DNA from: Torreya grandis
Taxonomy: Eukaryota > Streptophyta > Pinopsida > Cupressales > Taxaceae
NCBI GenBank assembly: GCA_037957365.1
Contig: JARHVA010000638.1
Coordinates: 3,735,001 to 3,799,000, forward strand
Length of the DNA stretch: 64,000 bases
Reading direction: 5' to 3'
In this document: piece by piece, positions 37,552 to 50,037 of the stretch
Layout of the letters: every line of letters starts with the position of its first letter
Position numbering within the stretch: position 1 is the stretch's first letter
Made by a program: the position numbers and the translations under genes
The notes under the pieces: model-generated
Told to the model about the DNA's origin: nothing
Database searches by the model: none
Seen by the model: the letters and a program-made list of their open reading frames with translations, nothing else

Positions 37552-38800
37552 TGTAATCACCTAAAAGTGGCAATTAGATGATAAGAGTGCCGATTGAGTT
37601 ACCCTATTCCTAGATTATCCCTATACCTATCATAGATCCTTACACACACTTTTCTAGTCATTATACAGACCATAGTCACCTATAGTTAGCCAAAACATAG
37701 TCCCAGAACTATCTTTTTAGATCCCAACCTAACTTACTCAGTAGTCTACCAAGTGAACATTAGCACCACATTTGGGACACTATAACCACATGGTGCTAGT
37801 GTCCCTAATTGAGTGCTACTATCTTAATCCCTAACTCTTACCAACAGATACATTTTCTAATGTATGCCCCTCCTAAGGTTAGCCTAAGCATATTTTATTA
37901 TTCACACAAGCTATAAAACTCTAAAAAATACAAGTCTAATTGACCTCTATTCACTAGATAGAAAATAGATGCAAAAGCACATTCAAACCAATGATAAGTT
38001 GAGTAGAATTAAGGTATTTTATCTTTATTCTACCTTACTTATGCATACTACCATCTATAGTAGCATTAATCCCAATTTTAAAATATTTCAAAGCTCAAGC
38101 ACATTTAAGGCATCTAAGTCCACTCTCATTATAGCATTCACTTTCACTTGTATCAAGCATTATGTAGGAGAACCACATTGAGCTTGATCCATCTTCAGAG
38201 TATTGGTATGTAGGCAACTCTCTTCATAGTAGGGTTTTGAGGATGTCCATCCTATCCTACTAACAAACACATAATTATTTATCATGTCATACTTGCAAGG
38301 AGGATTAGGGTTTGTACACTAAATCAAGTTTTTTAATCACAACACATAGCTTCAAGTTTTGTGCACACATGAATAAGACCTAAAAACATAGGCACAAGTG
38401 CTCCTAAAAAATAGGAACGGTCCTACAAATGAGACACTTTTGCCACTTTGAAGACACTACAGGAACATGGTATTATTATCCATATGGGGCAATACTATCC
38501 ATATGGGGTGATATTATCCATATGGGGTGCTACTATCTAGTGATCAAACACTATAATCCTACTGATGACACTCAGAATAGTCAACAACTTAGTTTTCAGA
38601 ACCTAGATCATTTGTGATAGTCACTTTTCAGATAAATCTTTATTTATACCTATTTATTACTATTTTCACAATGTCAAAGGAAGTCAAATCCTATAAAAAA
38701 TCAACACTTAACTAATTAAATTTATTTAACTAGTTTATACATCTCATCTCTTTAATATAATCATAGGTTTTACATAATTAAACCCTAAAAGGTTAAATCA
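37552..38800 (+). repeat. 3' LTR of Tat-like element (1,249 bp)
   Basis: Collinear with the 5' LTR. Near 38,470-38,530 the phrase TCCATATGGGG occurs three times in tandem (~20-bp steps), where the 5' LTR has one; this accounts for part of the length difference. Confidence 0.85.
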
Positions 38801-38962
38801 ACCCACCTAACCACTACTCCCATATGACCAAATCCTCTTTCGAGGTGTGCAATATCAATTCCCCCCCTGAGACTCCCATCATGCAAATATCCCCACATAG
38901 ATATGTTTATCAATATTATTAGCTTCAAATGAGATCTTCTCCCACTAGGATATCCTATATAA

Positions 38963-39280
38963 GTGGCTCATTCTCTAGGTGGTCATGAAACCTACAACAT
39001 CTTGGTAGTGACTATCTCAGAGAGGACAATCCATCTAAATACTACTCCATTGTGCTTGGGAATTTTATTTTACCAAACCAACATAATAGTTTTCAAGATA
39101 TTAAAGATATTGAAGATGGGAAGGAGAAACTCATTATGGATGGTGTTTCCCAATGAATGTCATATCTTAGAATATTTAAGGTATCATAGAGTCCTCTCAT
39201 GAATTCTTTGTGTGAATTATTTGTCAATAATTGGGATATTTATATTTTTTTATCTGTAAGTAGTTAAAATATTAGGGTTT
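38963..39280. other. Short unclassified stretch before LINE relic
   Basis: One frame (38,963-39,202) is open for 79 codons. I see no motif, and it may belong to the 5' part of the LINE. Confidence 0.3.
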
Positions 39281-39289
39281 ATTCTTAAA

Positions 39290-42200
39290 AATTCTTTAAA
39301 ATCCATCTGGTTTGACTCAATTCAATTCTCCATCCCACATGTGTATATACATGGAAGTGCCAATATCTTGGTTTCTATAAAACTTTATTCCTTAATCATT
39401 TCCATGGGAGGTAATCTACCATACCACACGCTATTTTAATTCTCCTTGATGTTAATGGATATTAATTATGGGTTTTCAACATCTATGCCACCAATGATGG
39501 TCCTAGAATAGTGTCTTTATGGAGATATTTAGATGACAACCTACCCCTTACCTTGTGGCTTGTGCATGGATTTTAATATGGTCGAGTGTTCCAAGGACAA
39601 GGTTATTGCCCTATTAATGAGATGGTGTACAACTAAACTGGTCAAATCATAATAGTCTATCCCACTTTTTAGCATAAAGAGGCCACATACACTTCCATGT
39701 TATCCTCAAAATATCTTGAGTTTGGGTCATTTAAATTAAATAAAAAATATGTTTTAGACTATATATACAAATGTGTAGTGTATATACATTTTTCTAATTT
39801 TTTAAAAAATCATTAAGTATTTTTTAGGATTTATTTTTTATTTTTTTGGTTGGCTAGTGGGACATACTATCATACTTTGAAGTGTGTCAAAGAACATAAT
39901 GTTTGGTATTATTTTAAAAATTGGTGGGCATAGTTGAACTATCATATCATATCTTTTGGTGGTATATAATAACTTCCACTTCATGGTATATGTGGTCCAA
40001 CTATCATATCAATGCCAATAAGGTTATTAAAATATTAGACTGTTATATGCTTTAATATAATAATATATTTTATTTTACTTAACTAATGGATAACCTATCA
40101 TTATGCATTTTAAATATGTTCCCTGATATCACAACCCCATCACTGGTAGATTGGATTAGAGCAACAACCACTTCAAAGTGCCACATAATCAATTCCTCAT
40201 AAATACCTTTCTCTACCATTAAGGAAAATAAATTGCTTGTTTATGAAAGTGGGGTGTTGTGGCTATGTCCAATGTATAATAGAGGATCTCTCTCCTTGAG
40301 AGAAACCCTTTTTACTTATAGATGCAAAACCCAAGCTGATCTAAACTTGATTTTTTATCACCTTAGGTTGTCTCACTATCAACAACCTCAAATTTTAATT
40401 CATTGGCCTCTATCACGCAATATATCAATTTTGACCCCTTACTTCAACATTATAGGTCTTATCTACTAAATCTTTGGGATATATGTTAGATCATAAGGCA
40501 AAGTGAGGTCTTGTTTATGGAATTTTTCTTCCTAACTAATCATTTCAACTCACTAGTTGTCATTTTTTTAGATGATACTTTCCTCAATCTCAAAGATAAA
40601 GAAAACCATTCAAGGGGGCTACACAATGTCGTAACATTTTTTTCCTATCTTCTTTCTCTAGCTTAATTAAAATTTTATGCTTAAAAAAAAAGTATGATGT
40701 ATATGTCATATTGGCTACACCAATACAATTGGAAATGGATTCACAGAGGGTAAAAATTCAATTTTTTGGGCATTCCCTTTGCCTTTAATAGTTCCTTTAT
40801 AGAGCTATGGTAATATGTCATTAACAGAATGAAGAAAAAGGTGGAATACTAGGTCAACAAACCCCTCTCTTTGGTGGGGAAATTCTAGGTGTCCATTAAG
40901 ATTTTTTCTACTACTTGTGTTTATTATTACTCCTACTAGGCCCCATATAGATCCTCCTACAACAAACTAGATAATATTCATAAAGACTTTATTTGGTCTA
41001 ATAACAAACAAATTTGGGGGTTATACATAATTTCCTAGGATATTGGTTGTCTTCCTTGTGACAAAGGAGGTATGGGAATTATTGACATCTACATACATAA
41101 TATTGCACTATGTTCTAAATGAGTGGTCAAATCCATTAAAGGCAATGATTAGTATAAAATCCTCCTACATCATTTTATTATCATTTATATCTCCTTATAG
41201 TTAATTTTAGTTGGATAAAAATGGTTTCCAAACTCTATTGATCATTTTTACTCATGTCGAAATTAAAGGCTCTTTTATGGTGAAAATCATTTGGAAAGAT
41301 TATGAGGTATTTAAATCTCATTTAATATGGGTTCATGATGGTTTTATTATTAGTTTGTCTTTCAATGACCACAATCTCTAGTGGTCTCCTGTCATGACCA
41401 ATACTAGCCTCCTATTAGAAAATATCCCTGGTATAAAATATTTGAGACTCTTTAAAAAAGTAATTCCAACTATAAAGGATTTGGTTTTTCCTTATGACTT
41501 GGTTCCTTGGCCCTTACTAAAATTAAAATTAAATTTAAGTAATTATTACTTATCAATTATTATCCATGTTCATGAGTTAATGTTAGATGTTGTGATCCAT
41601 AAGCTAGGTCTATATCATCCATGCTCATGGTGTAAATATTAGAGGTGAATCTAGGATGATAATTTAAAATTTTATTATCCAGACATTCTTTATCAAGTGA
41701 TGATCCCATTTTATTCAGTTATTGCTAAAATTAAAATTAAATTTAAGTAATTATTACTTATCAATTATTATCCATGTTCATGAGTTAATGTTAGATGTTG
41801 TGATCCATAAGCTAGGTCTATATCATCCATGCTCATGGTGTAAATATTAGAGGTGAATCTAGGATGATAATTTAAAATTTTATTATCCAGACATTCTTTA
41901 TCAAGTGATGATCCCATTTTATTCAGTTATTGTAAATCTCAATAGGTGTTGTAACCTTAATTTCTCACTTAGAATGATTTTCTTGACTCAACCAAATTTT
42001 GAAGCCCAAGCTTGAACCCAAACTAGTCCATTTCGTTTGGTGCCTCATCTATCAAAGCCTTGTACTTCAGGGGCATCTTTCTCACATTGAAATTACACAA
42101 CCCAAGTGACCATCCTATTATAGACCCGAGTCTTTCAAGCACACTTTTTGGACATGGCCCAAATCTTAGTCTATTTGTTAGTGGATACGCATTGGCTTCT

Positions 42201-42850
42201 ATCCCTATCAACATGAACCATTCTCATGGTGCTTGGCCCTTTTTGTGGATTCTAAGAATTGGCTAGCTTCTATATATTTTTATGGAATTTATTCAGTGAT
42301 GGTATTATGTTTCAATTATGGAACTATATAAATTATGTGTTATTTAGCAATGAGTATTCTTCTTGTTAATTATTTATTAATGGAAAGGTTTTTGTATTAT
42401 CATCAACATGAATGCATATTTAAATCCAAGTAGAGAAAGTTACCATGGAGGTTAGGCATTTGAATGAGTTAATTAGTCATTGGGGAGTGCTCCCTATATT
42501 GTGAGATGTGTCCCATGGATCATCCACAACAAATCCCTCCACCTCTAGATCATAAACATTGTAGGAGTCAATCTCTCAATTATAGCTATTTCTCCCATCC
42601 CCCTCAATAAGGGTGATGGAATCAATTACTACCATGTGGGAAATTTACTGCCAATCCTTATCAGTGGGGTTCACCAACTAGCCTTGACCCTTCCATTAAT
42701 ATGGTGTAGTCTCCTACTAGGTGTAACATTACTATTTATTTAGGTCCTTTAGACCCCATGGAAGGATGGGTGACTTTAGATCCTCCGTCTGAATGGCCTT
42801 CATCTTAGAATGTTATGCCTCCCAATGATGATCCTCCACCTCCTCATTGA
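39290..42850 (+). pseudogene. LINE (L1-type) relic: endonuclease, RT, C-terminal domain
   Basis: Multi-frame relic. Endonuclease: IYATNDGP (~39,490), DNLPLTLW and DFNMVECSKDK (~39,535-39,605). RT late part: PLSLVGKF (~40,868-40,892), IHKDFIWSNNKQIWG (~40,977-41,020), GCLPCDKGGMGIIDIYIHNIALCSK (~41,048-41,120). This is the plant LINE layout after the RT core (W-x-x-R-x-L-S-x-A-G-R; D-F-x-W...; P-K-x-x-G-G-L-G-I). C-terminal: HFVWCLIYQSLV, PESFKHTFW, FSWCLALF (~42,030-42,250), the C-terminal zinc-knuckle-like region. The end is uncertain; coding-like sense may continue to ~42,850. The RT catalytic core (FADD) is not recognisable. Contains a 208-bp duplication. Confidence 0.7.
41517..41932. repeat. 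208-bp tandem duplication
   Basis: 41,517-41,724 and 41,725-41,932 look identical throughout by eye. 208 is not a multiple of three, so it shifts frame in the already broken LINE. The lack of differences points to a recent event. Confidence 0.9.
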
Positions 42851-45600
42851 TATGTTGTTGCGGTGTTTTTTTATTTTTAATAATTTATTGACATTTATAC
42901 TTGATTTTGTTTATTTTGTGTCAATGTTTTCATCTAGAAGGGAGTTTGAATCATGCATATCAACAAGTTGTTTTACTATATAACCTTTAATAAATTATTA
43001 TTTTATTAATAATATTCTTACTCAATAATTTCAATAGTAATATATATTATTCTGGAATTCATTGAAGATAAATAAGTTTAAAATTATTCTTAATGATAAC
43101 ATAAAAAATAAAACTACTCCTAGCAATGAAACATGGTAAGGTAAAACTATATGTGTATGTAGCTTATTATGCAACCTTCCCTTAATTGTGGTATATAGGC
43201 AAGGCACCTTTATTGTCATAAGCTTCAAAAAATAATAGCCATGTTCAATTTATCATGGCACTTTATTTTATATTTATTATTGTATATGTATGTCTATGTT
43301 ATAGCCAACTGGCTTAACAAATTCAACTCTACTTCTTAAAACCAAGATACCTAAGGATTTTGTTTTGAAGATAAAGATAAAGATACAAACAAATATAACT
43401 TGAATAAGATTCTATATAAATAGGGATTCAAGAGTATCCAAGGCCTCATGCAATATTGTAACAACCAAAAATATGAATATGATTGGTATCAATAAGTGGG
43501 TTTATAGATATTTTATGTTAAAAGGTTTATGATAATTTTGGAACACTTATATAGGTCTGCGGTAATTCTTGGATCCTCATATTAGTACAACACTTGAAAA
43601 ATTGATCTAGAATTTTACGCCACCATAATTGAGCTACAAATTTTGCATTGAATTGAAAATTTGTATGAAGTTTGTAATGACTCAAGGAACACATTTTCAA
43701 TTCATATCTTACACATCATTAATATTTACAGGAAACTGGAAGATAAATGCAATGGATCTAGAGGCCTTGAAGTAACATGATGTTTTTCAAGGACATTCTT
43801 ATCATAATTTTAAATCAATTTATCAAAATAGATCTTAGATCAATATCATGGCTTGCCCATACAATGAAAAATATATTAATATCTCATAGTAACCCATGGT
43901 TGTACATGAATCATAATGACATCATTTGGAACTCATATGTTGAAAAAAAAATGGCAAAAATTTATGGATTGTTTCTAAAAAACATTTTATTTAAAACCTT
44001 TGCATTGATGATTTACAACAAGGCGTGATATATTCAAGTAATTATAAAATTTGTGATAACTCTTGGTGATATGTTATGGAAGGATTCATTGTTGGCTATT
44101 TGGATATTTGCTATTGATATTCATGGAAGATGATAAGGATTCATTTTGATAATGTTTGTGATATATTTATTGTTGTGTAAACCCATAACTTGTTAAAATA
44201 TGTGTTGGGAATGTGGAATCATCTAATATTTATGATATACTAAGGTGTGTTAATGTTTTTAGTGGGATAAAATCACTTAATGTAATTAGGCATGTCTTGA
44301 ATATATATAATCATGCCCCTATGCATTTTCCAAGGGACTTATTTGGTTAGGTAGTGGAGGTTATATCTAAGAGTTTTATTCTAAGGTACATTATTTGTAA
44401 ATAATATGAGTAATCAAATACATAGGAACTTATTTGGGTTGGTAGTAGAGGTTATATTTAAGAGTTTTAATCTAAGGTATATTATTTGTAAATACTATGA
44501 GTAAGCATAATTGGGAACATGAGGTCTGATGTTGTAAGACATCTCATTATGAGATTGCAGCGATTTTAAAAGTTTGTAGTCATATTGTAACATGTATGCA
44601 AGCTGTAATTCCTCATTTGAATCAATAAAATACATTAATATTTAATTTTATCATATTGTTTATGAGTGTAATACTAAAAATTGGTCCATCCATTATGTTA
44701 ACTTTGTGGGTTGTGTTATTTATGGTTGTCATCCATTGGGCCCCTTAATTCTGACCACATCATTTGGTATAAAATTAAGGATACAGTCCTTGTTAGTGAT
44801 TGTATCTTTTTGAAATTATAAGTGTGGGAAAAAAATATTTGTAGACATATTCCAATAATATTGTTGGGTACAATATGTTAAGGTTGTTATTATATTCAAG
44901 GAAAGAATTGCCATATAAAGGAGATTGAGATAAAATGAGGAGTTTGTTTTCCACAAGAGAAAGTGTGGAAAGAAAATAAAGTGAGAGGTTGAGATTTTGT
45001 AATGACATATTCTAACTCGGAATGTGGGTTTGGTAGAAGGTGTTAGTGTATCATATTAACTTCCATATAAAATGAAAGTGGGTATAAGATAGATAAATTC
45101 TTGAAGATGAGTTGCAAGAGTATGTTATTTGTTGTCTTTGGTAGAATACTATAGATACATCCTCTATTGATTTTATAGTGGGTAGAGGGTGTATAAAATT
45201 ATTATCCATCATGTTTAGGTGGGAAGAAAATAATAAAGAATAAAGAATCTAAAAGAGAGATTTGTATATTTCTTAAAATGTTTTAATAATAGAACTTGAG
45301 GGGTGAAAATGATGATATTTGTGTCAGTTTGTAAGTGTATAAAAATATAACCATAGAGTTGTGTTCTCCATCATCTTGGGTGGGTAGAGAACTGAGAATT
45401 TGGAAAATAAGATAGCCTGCATAACAAGGTAAATTTTAGGGGTGAATATTCGTTAATTCATGAATATTCCAATTTTTGGATTTTGGTTTTGGAAATTTTT
45501 TAGGGTCGACAGATGGGACTAGTCACCAAAATTTTAGGGATATATATTAGTTTAAAGGTTGGATCACCAACCCTTTATAGCATTATCTTCAAAAATAGTT
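42851..45600. other. AT-rich DNA, largely unclassified
   Basis: No domain recognised. A ~91-bp tandem duplication with several differences lies at 44,337-44,518 (ACTTATTTGG...GTAAATA.TATGAGTAA). The frame at 43,777-44,028 has no motif I know. Confidence 0.45.
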
Positions 45601-45608
45601 TAATTTTC

Positions 45609-45622
45609 CACACACACACACA

Positions 45623-45713
<91 letters not shown>
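45609..45713. repeat. (CA)n-(TG)n head-to-head microsatellite
   Basis: 17 bases of CACA...C (45,609-45,625) join directly to 88 bases of GTGT... (45,626-45,713). The CA arm can pair with the TG arm, so the junction is a perfect palindrome of 34 bp inside a longer TG tract. Confidence 0.95.
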
Positions 45714-45716
<3 letters not shown>

Positions 45717-46555
45717 ACACCCCTCAATCCTGATATCAAACAATAAAACACCTCTAAATCTCGATTAGCTAAACATTATTACCAAATAATATTTCTAAAT
45801 GATAGTATCAAATTATAGTGATGAATGACATTGTCGAATGATGGACTGGCACTAATTCTGAATGGACTGCAAAAAATATTCACCAAGGTTAAAGCTTAAG
45901 GGCATGGAAAATAAAAAGATCAAGGATTATATTCCCAAGTCTTACTAAGACCATGTGGAAAATAATAAGGAAATAAAAATTTGAAACATTGAAACAAAAC
46001 CATTAAATGTACCTCACCTAGTAAAGAACATCAAAGTGAATTTCAATGGAATGTACAAATAAAACCTAGCATGTGCACCTTTAAATCAGGAACTGGTGAA
46101 GCTATCTTAGGAAACCATGTCATGGATCCATTGGATAACTTCAGAATGAATACAAAATCATATGAACTATACAAATAATTATCCACAATAAAAAATATGA
46201 AACCCTTGATGATATAAATATTAACTGTTGCATGGAATTCAGGATTAGGATTAGTCTAATCTTGAACTCCATGTAATAGTTCAATATTTATGTCTGCAAG
46301 GGTTTTATATTTTTTATTGATTGATCATATTTCAATTATAACATTCTTGACCATTTTTTTGGTGAGCCCATATGATCTGGATAGATTTTGGAGAGTTGAG
46401 GGCATAATTTATAGGACCACCTAGAAGTGATCAAGCAATATTGAAGTAGATTGATCTTACTTGCAACCCTTTTAGTTCAAACATAGTTTCCTAATATAAA
46501 CATCTTGAACTAGAAATGGCATAACCATTTGAATAGGTTATTTGATAGATCCATT
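45714..46555. other. AT-rich DNA, nothing recognised
   Basis: No coding sense. A phrase near 46,190-46,220 (AATATGAAACCCTTGATGATATAAATA) recurs in inverted form near 46,283-46,312, with a matching inverted pair around GGAATTCAGGATTAGGATTAG / CTAATCTTGAACTCC, giving a decayed stem of roughly 50-60 bp per arm centred near 46,252. Confidence 0.5.
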
Positions 46556-46559
46556 TGGT

Positions 46560-46820
46560 TTAGTGATTTAGTCTGGTCATTCAACAGAGCTAAATGAATA
46601 CACCATCGATATAACTGAGAAAATTTTCCATGGATAGAATTGAGTAGCTTGACTATGGGTGGATATAAATGGCTTAGTTATGGTTAGATCTTAATGCTTC
46701 AGCTAAGGGCAAAACTGATTAACTCAGCTAGTGGAAGATCTGAATGGCTCAACCATCTGTAGAGCCAAATGGCTCAGTCATCGATAGATCTGAATGGCTT
46801 GACCATCACTGGAGCTAAAC
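46560..46820. repeat. Degenerate minisatellite, period ~30-33 bp
   Basis: About eight units of the type AGATCTGAATGGCTCAACCATCTGTAG (variants AGCCAAATGGCTCAGTCATCGATAG, GGATATAAATGGCTTAGTTATGGTT). The best units lie at 46,725-46,815. Confidence 0.65.
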
Positions 46821-47128
46821 TAAAATTTATGATATTTGATCATAGCCTACTATGTGGTGAAATGGCTTGATAATCCCATTACATAGAAATATACCTAAAA
46901 AAATTTACCTCCTGGATTGAACCTATTAACACAAATATACAGTTGGGAGAATTGGAGGAAATTTTGAACCTATCAATTCACCAAGGCTATGAATCAAATT
47001 CACCTAAATGAATCTAAGGTAGATTTGGATATGGGCTCTTAAAATTTACCCTACTGTGTAGTATTACAATAGTGAGTTGAAAGAGAAGATTCAAGTGAGA
47101 TAAATATAAATTCTAAAGTTATAGAAAA

Positions 47129-47745
47129 TGAATTTGCCAAGAAAACAACCAAGAGATGTTATGAGGAATAGATTGATTGAAGAAGGTTTTCAACAAGCCT
47201 TAATAATCAAATAAGATAACATAGAGGATATGTCAATGATAAGGTGTCATGAGGAAAGAGAATGGGTTGAAGAGAAAAAATCCCAAATAGTAGAGATAAA
47301 AACCATGATGACATTAATGACAGAAAGGATAATAGCTCATGACACGATAGAAAGGAAGGGAAAATTAGTAGTACCAAAATTAGATATTGATAAGTCTAAA
47401 AAATATATGATAATGGTGAAAGCCATTATAGAAATATTTAATTAAAAAACTATAGTGATAATAGTAGAGGCATAAGAAGGCAAAAATTTTGAAGATGACG
47501 GATTCATCATATGTAAGGATGAATGTGATGAATAAGTAAATTATTTCTACCCAGAAGAAGGTGAAAGTGTTGATTATTACCCTAGCATAGGTTATTAGGA
47601 GAAACCAGTTATAGATCCAGATGAAGGAATCATCTTAAAGGAGTTGGAGGAAGCAAATAAGTAAATTTCAGCCATTCATTGTAGGTTTCACAAGGATTTG
47701 AAAATGTGGAATAGAACTGTTGACCAAATTTTGGCCCTTTAGGCC
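47129..47745 (+). pseudogene. Charged coding relic, unknown (possibly retroelement ORF)
   Basis: Reads MNLPRKQPRDVMRNRLIEEG... from 47,129, then a charged stretch (ECHEE-like, EREWVEEKKSQIVEI; open 47,230-47,445), and further protein-like pieces to ~47,745 (GFIICKDECDE, DPDEGIILKELEEANK), with several stops. It lies just before a non-coding zone with a minisatellite and a TATA-bearing LTR-like region, the position of an internal ORF before a 3' LTR. No family recognised. Confidence 0.35.
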
Positions 47746-47889
47746 TAAATTGGGCACCCCTATTTGAAAAAAATGTCTAAGTCTATACCTTTGGCCAGGT
47801 CTAGTACTTAGATTTTCTTTGGAAGAAGGAGTGTTCTTTGACAAAATTCATCACAAATTTACAAGTCTAATTCTTTCGTAGGGTTTGTT

Positions 47890-48850
47890 TTGGTCTTTTG
47901 CCAAGTGTTTATTCTTTCAGAAGTTTTTTCTTTGGGTTTTTTATCTTCAAGTTTTTTGTTTAAGTGCCGAATTCTTTCAGACAATTTGTCCGAGACATAT
48001 TTTTGGAAGGACAACTTGCAACTTTTTCGATGGAATTATTTTAGATATTTTGTCCAAAATAACTTTTCCCAAAGGGTATCTTTCTTGCAAGAAATGATCC
48101 ACTTCAATATTTCCAAAGGAATTGTTTCAGACATTTTGTCCAAAATAACTTTTCCAAAGGGTATGTTTCAACTTTTCTGAAGGACTTTTTTCAAGCTAAA
48201 GGACACTTTCAACTTTCCCGAATGGCATTCTAATTTTTTTGAAGGATCATTTTCAACTTTATCGAAGGGTATTTTTATTTGGAAAGTGGACACTTGCATT
48301 TTTATGAAGGGTCACTTGAATTTTTCAAAGGATCATTTCATTTTTCTAAAAGGTACTTCTCAAAAAGTCCAAAGGACAACTGGAATTTTTCTAAAGGGCA
48401 TTTGCATTTTTGCCAAAGGATACTTTGTAACTTTTTCAAATGAATTTTTCAAGCTAAAAGAATATTTCAACTTTCTTGAAGGTTCATTTGAAAGAAGGCC
48501 AAAATGTACTTTTCAAAAAGTCCGAAGAGCATTTCAACTTTCCTGAAGGGACATTTTCAAAAAGTTTGAAAGATTGTTTTCGTGGGATGGTGGACCATTT
48601 CAAAAAATCTAATGCATATTTTTCCTTTCGAAAGGTCATTTCCAAAAGTCAAAGGACACTTTAAACTCTTTTGAAGGGTCACTTGCAAGAAGCTGAAGGG
48701 TATGTCCATTTCAGAAAAGGCCTTTTTCACTTTGTTGAAGGGTCATTTTAAAGAACCAAAAGGGACAAATAAAAAGTCTGAAAGAATTCTTTTGAAAAGA
48801 TTTTTTGAGGAATTCTTTCAAAAAACTTATCTAATACAAAGGAAGCAAAA
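47890..48850. repeat. Minisatellite built on 'TTTTCAACTTTTCCGAAGGG'-like units
   Basis: About 30 decayed units of ~28-35 bp over nearly 1 kb, with a constant GAAGG (or AAAGG) followed by RCATTTYCAACTTTYC. Short frames at 47,885-48,664 are products of the repeat. Units differ substantially, so it is old. Confidence 0.75.
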
Positions 48851-50037
48851 GAGAAAATAAAAATGATTGTGGGAAAATTTTCTGAAGAAATGCCCAAGGA
48901 GTGATGACCTACAAAATGTCAATTTTAGACTACAAAAACTAGCCATTGGAGTTTAAAAGAAAGGCTCTGTGGGAACCTGAAAGTGAGGATAAAGGTAACA
49001 AGTGGAAAATGTAACTAATGTTTTTGGTTCAGTTATAACTCATTATAACTGACCCATTTGGTGACATGGCATAGCTCACCCATTTCTCTCTCACATGCAA
49101 ATGTAACTAATTATTCTAAAATGACACATGTCCAAGTGACTCTTGGAGTCCCTTTGCTCGACTTCCCTCCCAAAGGCTATAAATATGGATTCTCTTGGCT
49201 CATTTGACCATCTCTCTACCTGGTATGGTGAATCCCTGTAAAAATTTTACCTTGAATCAATAGAGACAAGTGTTTTACCTCATTTAAAGAGTGCATTAAT
49301 TGTACATGCTTGGTATTAGTCTTGTGCAAGTGTAATTTCCATTTACCTTCACATGTTAATTCTATTAGTACCTAGTGTATTATGATTTACTTATTGTAGG
49401 TTAACAAGAAGTGTTTGAAGAGATTGTAGATACAGTGAATAAATAATTCAATAGAGTGTCTTGGAATTTCTATTGCTTAAGTCTTCCTAAATCTATGCCA
49501 TATCCTAGACCCCATGTTGAAACATTGATGTGAGAGAGAGATAGTCGATATTGAGTGAAGTGTATATGTAACTTGTCCTTGTTTTAGGTGTGTGTTCAAG
49601 GTATGAGTAGAGAAAATCTTTTGGTGCATCACCCCCAGTAGAATAGGTTTAAATTCTATTTATTTTAACCCTTTTCATTACCCCAAGTTGTTAATAGTAG
49701 GAATACAAGCTTTAAAGGTGCATTAAGGGGAGATAACCCTTAATATAGATATTCATCTCAATGAAATTGTCACCCATAGCAAGAGAGATGATTCCATTTT
49801 TCCTCTTAGATGAGAAGAGTCAAGCATCTCCTAAAGGGTCCAAATTCAAGTGTCAACAAGAACCACATTAGAATGGGGGAACAAATAACAACAATATCAT
49901 GTCTTTTGGTAGACATGCAAATGAGTGGAAGAAAGGTGCAAGAATATAAATCTAATGAAGAGATTGATATGATGGTATTGGATCTATTTATACCAAATCA
50001 AATATAACAAGAAGGATTTGAAAGGGACCATTATTTA
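48851..50037. other. LTR-like region and flank of copia array
   Basis: Contains the TATA-like motif above and a short open frame (49,810-50,007) with no recognisable motif. The copia array begins abruptly at 50,038. The five bases before it are ATTTA, the candidate left target-site duplication; the partner lies beyond the window. Confidence 0.4.
49178..49185 (+). promoter_or_regulatory. TATA-box-like motif in LTR-like segment
   Basis: TATAAATA in the context GGCTATAAATATGG, about 75 bp before 'ttgaatcaatagagac'. The surrounding 48,900-49,700 region looks like an LTR U3-R part, but I could not find its terminal repeats or a partner copy in the window. Confidence 0.4.

Larger units (their letters stand above)
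28133..38805 (+). mobile_element. Ty3/gypsy LTR retrotransposon, Tat-like, TSD ACCCA
   Basis: Target-site duplications ACCCA lie at 28,133-28,137 and 38,801-38,805. The element is 28,138-38,800 (10,663 bp). LTRs of 1,204 and 1,249 bp begin TGTAATCAC and end GGTTAAATCA. Internal order: leader/gag zone without recognisable protein, protease-RT region, RT-linked RNase H, a second RNase H of FFDGS...CTNN..EYE type, integrase, then ~2.6 kb without coding sense, then the polypurine tract. Two RNase H domains in RT-RH-aRH-INT order are the mark of the plant Tat lineage (the group with Ogre and Retand). The LTRs differ at very roughly one base in six in the stretch I compared, so the insertion is old. 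Confidence 0.85.

Noticed and set aside
42023..42214. Minus-strand 63-residue ORF with a plausible composition
   Set aside because: The plus strand here is the LINE C-terminal region (WCL..., PESFKHTFW), so the minus frame is a shadow.
47890..48850. Possible CRISPR-like regular repeats
   Set aside because: Units are degenerate, without fixed repeats and unique spacers, and the DNA is plant-type eukaryotic. It is a minisatellite.
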